This document shows, piece by piece, positions 58,126 to 64,000 of a stretch of 64,000 bases of DNA (the stretch's first letter is position 1; each line of letters opens with the position of its first letter). The position numbers and the translations under genes were made by a program. This stretch comes from RPQJ01 sp963706755 (lineage in GTDB: Bacteria > Pseudomonadota > Gammaproteobacteria > Steroidobacterales > Steroidobacteraceae): positions 118,793 to 182,792 of the forward strand of contig CAVPNH010000001.1 in assembly GCA_963706755.1 (NCBI GenBank). Reading direction: 5' to 3'. The notes beneath the pieces were generated by a model that was given only the letters and a program-made list of their open reading frames with translations, did no database searches and had not been told where the DNA came from.

Positions 58126-58605
58126 TCAGTCCCCGTTCGCGCGCCGGGGCGAGGCCAGCGCGTGCGCCCGTGCCGTGAGTTTCTCGATGATCGAGTCCAG
58201 GGCCGCGACTTCCCGCGTGTCCAGGGATTCGAGCAGGTCGCGCTCGTAGCCGAGCGCGAGCGGCGCGATCCTGCGGTACACGGACTCGCCCGCGGGTGAG
58301 AGGCGGAGCACGGAGCGGCGGCGGTCCTCGGCAGCCACCGAGCGGCGCAGGCGGCCGCTGCGCGCGAGTCGCGTCACGGCGCGGCTCACCGCTACGGCGT
58401 CCATGCGCGTGAAGGTCGCGACCTCGGCGGCCGACAGCCCGGGGTGTCGTGCAAGGACCGCGATGACGCGCCATTCGGGGATTCCGAGGCCGAAGCGTCG
58501 CTGGTACACGGCCGCGATTGCGCCGCTCACGAGGTTGGTCAGCACGGACAGCCGGTATGGCAGGAACCGCTCGAGTTCGATCCGATTCAGTGGCTGGCGC
58601 GTCAC
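58126..58605 (-). CDS. MarR family transcriptional regulator
   Basis: A 159-residue winged-helix regulator: FLPYRLSVLTNLVSGAIAAVYQRRFGL (dimerisation helix), IPEWRVIAVLARHPGLSAAEVATFTRMDAVAVSRAVTRLARSGRL (HTH and recognition helix) and the wing RRSVLRLSPAG. The start is GTG at 58605. Its target is not evident. The nearest genes are ZapE upstream and the divergent-looking gap to glutamate dehydrogenase downstream. Confidence 0.9.
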   Translation of the reverse strand: MTRQPLNRIELERFLPYRLSVLTNLVSGAIAAVYQRRFGLGIPEWRVIAVLARHPGLSAAEVATFTRMDAVAVSRAVTRLARSGRLRRSVAAEDRRRSVLRLSPAGESVYRRIAPLALGYERDLLESLDTREVAALDSIIEKLTARAHALASPRRANGD

Positions 58606-58661
58606 GCGATTTCCCGGCCCCGGAGATGCTTGCGAGTGTAACGATTCCGCGGGCCGGCGCG

Positions 58662-59768
58662 CTACGGCCGGTGGGGCCGGGCCAGGTACGCGTGCGACTG
58701 CATCTCGGCGAGGCGGCTCCGGGAGCGCTCGAATTCGAAGTGCAGGCGGTCGCCGCGGTACAGGGCGTCGGGCGCGGCGGCGGCCGACAGCACGAGTTTC
58801 ACGGCACGGTCGTAGAACTCGTCCACCAGCGCGATGAAGCGCCGCGCCTCGTTCTCGCGCTGCAGGTCGAACACGGGCACGCCCGAGACGAACACCGTAT
58901 GGAAGTCCCGGGCGATCTCCACGTAGTCGGCCGTTCCCCGCGGCCCCTCGCAGATGGCGGCGAAGTCGAACCACGCGACGTCCTGGCTCTGGCGCAGCAC
59001 CGGGATCGCCCGCCCCTCGATCTCGAGCGAGCCGCCGGACGTGCCCGCCGTGCCCGCGATGGCCTCGAAGCGTTCCTCGAGGCCGGCGTCCGTGCCATCG
59101 GCGCCGGAGTCGAAGTACAGGGGGGCCTTCTCCAGCTGTCGCAGGCGATAGTCCGTGCCGGCGTCCACGCTCACCACCTCGCAACGGCGCTCGATGAGCG
59201 CGATCGCGGGCAGGAAGCGCGCACGCTGCAGGCCGTCACGGTAGAGGCTTTCCGGCGGCGTGTTCGACGTGAAGACCAGCACCACGCCTTCCGCGTCCAG
59301 CGCCGCGAACAGGCCCGACAGGATCATCGCGTCGGCGATGTCGCTCACGAAGAGTTCGTCCAGGCAGAGGACGCGCGCCTCGGCCGCGATCCCGGAGGCG
59401 ACCAGTGACAGCGGATCGGCGACGTGTTGCAGCGAGCCCAGCCGCGCGTGCACGTCCTTCATGAAACGGTGGAAGTGTTCGCGGCGGGCCGGGACGGTGA
59501 GGCTCGCGTGGAACAGGTCCATGACGAACGTCTTGCCGCGCCCGACACCACCCCACAGGTAGAGCCCGCGCAGCGGCCCGCTTGCGGCGGCGCGTCGTCC
59601 CGGAAGCAGGCGCTCGAGCCAGCCGCGTCCGGCCGGCGTAAGCTTTTCGAGGTCGTGCCGCAGGTTCTCGAGTTTCGCGATCGCGCGCAGCTGCGCGTGG
59701 TCGGGCCGATAGCCGTGCCGGTGCAACGAGGCGTGATAGGCGAGTGCGAGGCCCGCAGCGTCGCTCAT
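58662..59768 (-). CDS. zapE: Cell division protein ZapE / AFG1-like ATPase
   Basis: A 368-residue AAA-type ATPase with Walker A GGVGRGKTFVMDLF, Walker B RVLCLDELFVSDIADAMI and sensor FTSNTPPESLYRDGLQRARFLPAI, the diagnostic ZapE/AFG1 segment. The C-terminus RFIALVDEFYDRAVKLVLSAAA also fits. ZapE acts on the FtsZ ring under low oxygen or stress. ATG at 59768 was taken; a TTG nine codons earlier is possible. There is no link to neighbours other than direction. Confidence 0.92.
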   Translation of the reverse strand: MSDAAGLALAYHASLHRHGYRPDHAQLRAIAKLENLRHDLEKLTPAGRGWLERLLPGRRAAASGPLRGLYLWGGVGRGKTFVMDLFHASLTVPARREHFHRFMKDVHARLGSLQHVADPLSLVASGIAAEARVLCLDELFVSDIADAMILSGLFAALDAEGVVLVFTSNTPPESLYRDGLQRARFLPAIALIERRCEVVSVDAGTDYRLRQLEKAPLYFDSGADGTDAGLEERFEAIAGTAGTSGGSLEIEGRAIPVLRQSQDVAWFDFAAICEGPRGTADYVEIARDFHTVFVSGVPVFDLQRENEARRFIALVDEFYDRAVKLVLSAAAAPDALYRGDRLHFEFERSRSRLAEMQSHAYLARPHRP

Positions 59769-59876
59769 CGGACGGGACGCCTGCTCAATCCGCAAGTTCC
59801 GGGCGGTCGCACAAGCGCTCGAGCGCTTCGGGACCGGCGAGCGCGTCCGTGTTCTTCACCGGGCACGCGCGCTCCG

Positions 59877-61500
59877 TTACATGCCCTGGTAGTTCGGTCC
59901 CGAGCCACCCTCGGGCGTCGCCCAGGTGATGATCTCGTAGGGGTCCTTGATGTCGCAGGCCTTGCAGTGCACGCAGTTGGAGGCGTTGATCTGCAGCTTC
60001 CTGCCGCCGGCTCCGTCGTCCACCATTTCGTACACGTGCGCCGGGCAGAAGTACTGGCATGGATTGCCATATTCCTGTGCGCAGCGCGTGGCGCAGATCG
60101 TCGTGTCCGCGACCTTGAGGTGCGAGGGCTGCGCTTCCTCGTGGGTATTGCCCGCGAAGAACACGGCGCTCACGCGATCGCGCGGCTTGAGTTCGCGCTC
60201 GATCCAGCCCCGATCCGGCGAGGCCATTTCGTCCAGGCGCTTCATCGCCGAGTGGTCTGCGTGATTCTGCAGCGTCCACGGCGAGTGACCGGCCGTGAGC
60301 GTCTCGAGCGCGCCGTTCGCCATGCCGACCCAGGTGCCGTGCTTGAACCCCGGGCGGATGTTGCGGACCTTGTAGAGTTCCGCGCCGCCGGCCGACGTGC
60401 GCCAGCGCTGGTCGTAGCCCGCGGTGCCGCTGGTCTCGACGAGGTGCTCCGCCGCGAGCGCCGCCGAGCGTATCGCCTGGTGCACGCCCTTGATCTTCGG
60501 CACGTTCAGCGTGCCGCCGGCGTCGCCGATCAGCAGCGCGCCCGGCATCTCGAGCGTCGGCATCGATTGCCAGCCGCCCTCGACGATCGTCCGCGCGCCA
60601 TACGAGATCAGTTCGGCTCCCTCGAACATCGGCTTGAGGCTGGGATGATTCTTGAACTGCTGGAACGCCTCGAACGGCTGGAAGCGCGGATCGGCATAGT
60701 CGAGGCCCACGACGAAGCCGACGTACACGCGATCCTGGTCGAGGTGGTACATGAAGCTGCCGCCGTAGGTTGCCGCGTCCATCGGCCAGCCGACCGTGTG
60801 GCGGATCAGTCCCGGTTCGCCGCGCCCGGCGGGCAGCTGCCACAGCTCCTTGAAGCCGAGGCCGTAGGTCTGCGGCGACTTGCCGGCGTCGAGGCGGAAG
60901 CGCTGGATCGAGGACCTTCGAGACACTGCCCCTGCAGCCCTCTGCGAGGATCGTGGTCTTCGCGCGGATCTCCGGGCCGGGCGCGAAGTTCGGCCCGGCC
61001 TCGCCGTCCCTCTCCAGACCCATGTCGCCGATGCGGACGCCGACGACCGCGCCGTTGTCGTCGAACAGCGGCGCTGCCGCCGCGAACCCGGCGAACACGT
61101 CGCAGCCGAGCGCCTCGGCCTTGGTGCCGAGGAATTCGGCGAGGTTGCCGAGCGAAATGATGAAGTTGCCGTGATTGTTCATCTGCGGCGGCGTGGGCAT
61201 GCGGATGCGCCTGGTCTTCGTGAGGAAGCTGAACTCGTCGCGTCCTGCGGGCACGCAGATGCCCTTGTACTCGTCCCGCCAGCCTGGCAGCAGCTGGTCG
61301 AGCGCACCGGGCTCGAAGACCGCACCGGACAGCATGTGCGCGCCGACGCTCGCGCCCTTCTCGAGGATGCAGACGTTCAGGTCGGGCTTGAGTTGCTTCA
61401 GCCGGATCGCGCAGGCGAGGCCCGCAGGGCCCGCGCCGACGATCACCACGTCGTATTCCATCTGGTCTCGTTCGACCACCGCGTTACTTCGCTCGCTCAT
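59877..61500 (-). CDS. Electron-transfer flavoprotein-ubiquinone oxidoreductase, frameshifted as sequenced
   Basis: An inner-membrane flavo-iron-sulfur protein passing electrons from ETF (fed by acyl-CoA dehydrogenases) to ubiquinone. The FAD motif YDVVIVGAGPAGLACAIRLK is at the N-terminus, then GAHMLSGAVFEPGAL and ILAEGCRGSVSK. In the next frame come QTYGLGFKELWQLP, HTVGWPMD, YGGSFMYHLD and the C-terminal 4Fe-4S set CQYFCPAHVYE and CVHCKACDIKDP. One extra base near 60905-60912 separates the parts; removing it gives SKVLIQRFRLDAGK and about 540 residues. It serves the many beta-oxidation genes in the window. Confidence 0.92.
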
Positions 61501-61594
61501 ACACGACCCCGCTGCGTCCTGGTGCAGTCAACAAGGGCTCCGCGGATCGGAAGGTCGACGGAGCCTCAGACAAGGGTAACTCTAACCACGCTGC

Positions 61595-62362
61595 TCAGCG
61601 CGGCGCCATCCGTATGGACCCGTCGAGCCGGATGGTCTCGCCGTTCAGCATCGGGTTCTCGACGATCTGGCGCACGAGCAGGGCGTATTCCGACGGGTGC
61701 CCCAGCCGCGGCGGGAACGGGACCTGCTTGCCGAGCGACTCCTGCGCTTCCGGTGGCAGGGCTGCCAGCATCGGCGTGCGGAACAGTCCCGGCGCGATCG
61801 TGACGACGCGGATGCCGAAGCTTGCGAGTTCCCGCGCCATCGGCAGCGTCATGCCGACGATGCCGCCCTTGGAGGCGGAATAGGCGACCTGGCCGATCTG
61901 GCCGTCGAACGCGGCGACCGAGGCCGTCATGACGATCGCGCCGCGTTCGCCCTCGGCATTCGGGGCGTTCTTCTGCATCGCGGCCGCGGCCGCCTTGCAG
62001 ACGAGGAGGGTGCCCACGAGGTTGATCTCGACGATCCTGCGGAAGACCTCGCCCGGCATCGGGCCGTCTTTGCCGACCATGCGCCTGGGCCCGCCGACGC
62101 CCGCGCAGTTGACCGCGAGGTTGATCCCGCCCATGGATGCCGCCGCCGCCTGCACGGCCGCGTCCACCGCGCTTTCCGACGCGACGTCGACGCGCTGGAA
62201 TGCCGCGCGATCGCCGAGTCGCTGCGCGATTTCCCGGCCCGCCTGTTCGTTCACGTCGAACAGGGTCGCCCGCCCGCCCGCGGCAATCACGCTTTCCACC
62301 ACCGCGAGGCCGAGTCCCGAGGCGCCCCCGGTGACGATGGCGCGTACGTCCTGCATCTGCAT
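61595..62362 (-). CDS. SDR 3-hydroxyacyl-CoA dehydrogenase, type II-like
   Basis: A 255-residue short-chain dehydrogenase with TGGASGLGLAVVE, the FDVNEQAG turn (Asp favours NAD), NCAGVG, and catalytic Ser/Tyr/Lys in TASVAAF and YSASKGG. MARELASFGIRVVTIAPGLFRTPML and the end NGETIRLDGSIRMAPR match the HSD17B10/type II 3-hydroxyacyl-CoA dehydrogenase group. It follows the FabG-like SDR gene in the same direction, in a series with the terminal thiolase, which suits a short- or branched-chain acyl-CoA pathway. Confidence 0.92.
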   Translation of the reverse strand: MQMQDVRAIVTGGASGLGLAVVESVIAAGGRATLFDVNEQAGREIAQRLGDRAAFQRVDVASESAVDAAVQAAAASMGGINLAVNCAGVGGPRRMVGKDGPMPGEVFRRIVEINLVGTLLVCKAAAAAMQKNAPNAEGERGAIVMTASVAAFDGQIGQVAYSASKGGIVGMTLPMARELASFGIRVVTIAPGLFRTPMLAALPPEAQESLGKQVPFPPRLGHPSEYALLVRQIVENPMLNGETIRLDGSIRMAPR

Positions 62363-62424
62363 GGCTGGTCCTCTCCTGGTGGCAGGGCTTGCCTAAGAAC
62401 CTCAGTCTAACGGGGAATGCGGCC

Positions 62425-63186
62425 TTACAGCCGCAGGCCACCGTCGATGTCGATGGCCTGACCGGTGAAGTAGTCGTTCTCGGCGATGAACACCGCCGCG
62501 TGCGCGATTTCCTCGGGCAGTGCGAGACGCTTCATGGGTATCGGTGCCGTGACCTTTTCCAGCATCTCCGGGGGCATGCCTGCGAGCAGGTCCGTGCGCG
62601 TGAAGCCGGGCGCGATGGAGGCCGCGCGGATTCCGAAGCGGGCAAGTTCCTTCGCCCAGACCACCGCCATGGCCGTGACGCCGGCCTTCGCGGCCGAGTA
62701 GTTCGTCTGCCCCGCGTTGCCGCACTTCGAAATGCTCGAGATGTTGATGATGAGGCCGCCGTTGCCGAGCTTGATCATGCGCTCGGCGGCCTCGCGGCCG
62801 CACAGGAACACGCCGGTCAGGTTCACGTCGATGACCGCCTGCCACTGCTCGAGCCCCATCTTGCCGGTCACGGCGCCGTTCTTCGCCTTGATCAGCAGGC
62901 TGTCCTTGATGATGCCGGCGTTGTTGACCATCACGTCGAGCCGGCCGAATTCGGCGACGATTCCTTCGAGGGCAGCGATGACCTCATCTTCGCGCGCGAC
63001 GTTGGCCGCGTATGTCCCGACCTTCACGCCGCCGCCGGCGAATTCGGCCTGCGCCGTCGCGAGGTCCGTCGAGTTGAGGTCGATGAGCGCCACGCGGGCG
63101 CCACGTGCGGCGAATCCGCCGGCAATCGCCCGGCCGATACCGCGGGCGCCGCCGGTGACGGCGACGACCTTGTCCTTCAACTGCAT
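62425..63186 (-). CDS. SDR family oxidoreductase, FabG-like
   Basis: A 253-residue short-chain dehydrogenase: TGGARGIGRAIAGG, DLNSTD after beta-2, NNAGIIKDSLLIKAKNG, Ser in NISSISKCGNAG and YSAAKAG (Tyr-xxx-Lys). The end FIAENDYFTGQAIDIDGGLRL is typical of FabG/acetoacetyl-CoA reductase-type enzymes. It sits between the thiolase and the type II dehydrogenase, 29 bases after the thiolase stop, so the three are probably one operon. The acyl substrate is undetermined. Confidence 0.92.
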   Translation of the reverse strand: MQLKDKVVAVTGGARGIGRAIAGGFAARGARVALIDLNSTDLATAQAEFAGGGVKVGTYAANVAREDEVIAALEGIVAEFGRLDVMVNNAGIIKDSLLIKAKNGAVTGKMGLEQWQAVIDVNLTGVFLCGREAAERMIKLGNGGLIINISSISKCGNAGQTNYSAAKAGVTAMAVVWAKELARFGIRAASIAPGFTRTDLLAGMPPEMLEKVTAPIPMKRLALPEEIAHAAVFIAENDYFTGQAIDIDGGLRL

Positions 63187-63215
63187 GCGTGGATCCTGTC
63201 TTCTTGTGGTTGGGG

Positions 63216-64000
63216 TCAGACGATCTCGACTGCGACCGCCGTGGCCTCGCCGCCGCCGATGCATTGCGATGCGATGCCGCGTCGCAGGCCACGCTTCCTG
63301 AGCGCATGCACCAGTGTCGTGATCAGTCGTCCGCCGGTGGCACCGATCGGGTGGCCGAGCGCGCAGGCGCCGCCGTTCACGTTGACACGCGAGTGGTCCA
63401 CGCCGAGGTCGCGCATCGCGGCCATGGTCACGCAGGCGAAGGCTTCGTTGATCTCGAACAGGTCGACGTCCGCGATCTTCCAGCCGGCGCGGTCCAGCGC
63501 CTTCTGGATCGCGGGTGCGGGAGCGGTCGTGAACCACTCCGGCGCCTGGGCGTGGCTCGCATAGGCCACGATGCGCGCGAGCGGCTTGAGACCACGCGCG
63601 GCCGCAAAGCTCGCGCTGGCAATGACAACCGCGGCGGCGCCGTCGGAAATCGAGGACGAGGAGGCGGCGGTCACCGTGCCCGTCTTGCCGAACGCGGGCT
63701 TCATGCCGGGAATCTTTTCGATGTCGAGCGCGAAGGGAGTCTCGTCCTGGGCGACGGTCTGCTCGCCCTTGCGCGTCTTCACGACGACCGGCGCGATCTC
63801 CGCGACGAAGTCGCCGTCACGGACGGCGCGCTGTGCACGACGCGCGGTCTCCGTCGCGTAAGCGTCCTGCGCCTCGCGCGTGAAGCCGTACTTCTCCGCG
63901 GTGGCGTCGGCAAAGCAGCCCATGGCCTTTCCGTCCCAGGGGCTCTGCAGGCCGTCGAGGAACATGTGATCCAGGATTTCCCCGTGACCCATGCGGTAGC
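63216..64000 (-). CDS. Acetyl-CoA C-acyltransferase (thiolase), C-terminal part
   Basis: The last 261 residues of a thiolase; the N-terminus and acylated cysteine lie beyond the window, with YRMGHGEILDHM at the edge. Present are the C-terminal catalytic sites NGGACALGHPIGATGG (His) and IASQCIGGGEATA (Cys), and NEAFACVTM. It differs clearly from the thiolase at 46935, so the genome carries at least two thiolases. It would be the first gene of an operon with the two SDR dehydrogenases. Confidence 0.94.
   Translation of the reverse strand, partial: YRMGHGEILDHMFLDGLQSPWDGKAMGCFADATAEKYGFTREAQDAYATETARRAQRAVRDGDFVAEIAPVVVKTRKGEQTVAQDETPFALDIEKIPGMKPAFGKTGTVTAASSSSISDGAAAVVIASASFAAARGLKPLARIVAYASHAQAPEWFTTAPAPAIQKALDRAGWKIADVDLFEINEAFACVTMAAMRDLGVDHSRVNVNGGACALGHPIGATGGRLITTLVHALRKRGLRRGIASQCIGGGEATAVAVEIV

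Noticed and set aside
53289..58178. A 1629-codon open frame opposite the glutamate dehydrogenase gene
   Set aside because: High G+C suppresses stop codons on the opposite strand. The product has no recognisable motif, and the minus strand encodes a complete known enzyme.

Overview
This 64 kb window is a gene-dense, high-G+C piece of a chromosome with no phage, plasmid, transposase or CRISPR content. No gene-free stretch exceeds 300 bases. Gene content suggests a gammaproteobacterium of the Steroidobacter/Nevskia/Xanthomonas-like orders. The pointers are TonB receptors, a 1606-residue NAD-glutamate dehydrogenase, ZapE, a DUF6763-like acidic protein and a TPP riboswitch in front of a thiamine TonB receptor with PnuT. 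The organism looks like a facultative nitrite reducer that also degrades fatty acids and amino acids. Taxonomy is inferred, not shown.

Layout. 1-1116: end of a heme/hemoglobin-type TonB receptor; then an FkbM methyltransferase. 2.2-8.4 kb: a nitrite/NO respiration block with nirS (carrying an extra cytochrome c domain), a DNR-type regulator, and hemN-nnrS-sirB2. Two FNR/DNR boxes (4417-4430 and 8359-8372) tie the block together. 8.5-21 kb: ferredoxin-NADP reductase, thioesterase II, a DUF748 envelope protein, aquaporin, an FAD-linked hydroxyacid oxidase, a thioredoxin-CcdA fusion, cyclic-nucleotide-binding, CHAD and GNAT proteins. 21.1-25.3 kb: an acyl-CoA dehydrogenase translationally coupled to proBA. 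25.4-30.9 kb: a compact molybdenum cofactor operon, ending in one polypeptide that joins MoaE, MoeB and rhodanese. 31-41 kb: phhA, mmsA, tRNA-Arg(TCG), a ferredoxin/nitroreductase pair, a PaiB-like flavoprotein, rhodanese, DJ-1, metallo-hydrolase, a PliG-like protein, an exported SurE, Rieske and PhzF proteins. 41.4-45.6 kb: a TPP-riboswitch-controlled thiamine uptake and salvage operon (TonB receptor, YkoF-like protein, PnuT, kinase). 45.6-52.4 kb: ferredoxin and fatty-acid beta-oxidation genes, with a palindromic operator candidate in front of the thiolase/FadJ pair. 52.4-58 kb: phosphoglycerate mutase coupled to the large glutamate dehydrogenase. 58-64 kb: MarR regulator, ZapE, ETF-ubiquinone oxidoreductase, two SDR dehydrogenases and a thiolase running off the window.

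How the parts fit. Beta-oxidation electrons enter the quinone pool through ETF-QO, and nitrite can serve as terminal acceptor through NirS under DNR control. HemN makes heme precursors without oxygen. The Moco operon would serve nitrate reductase or other molybdoenzymes encoded elsewhere. The d1-heme biosynthesis genes and NO reductase are not in the window.

Sequence quality. At least eleven single-base insertions interrupt seven otherwise well-conserved genes (aqpZ, FAD-linked oxidase, thioredoxin-CcdA, PaiB, thiamine TonB receptor, gpmA, ETF-QO), while neighbours, including a 4.8 kb gene, are intact. All are insertions. This looks more like residual assembly or sequencing error than pseudogene decay, so those genes are annotated over their full span and flagged.
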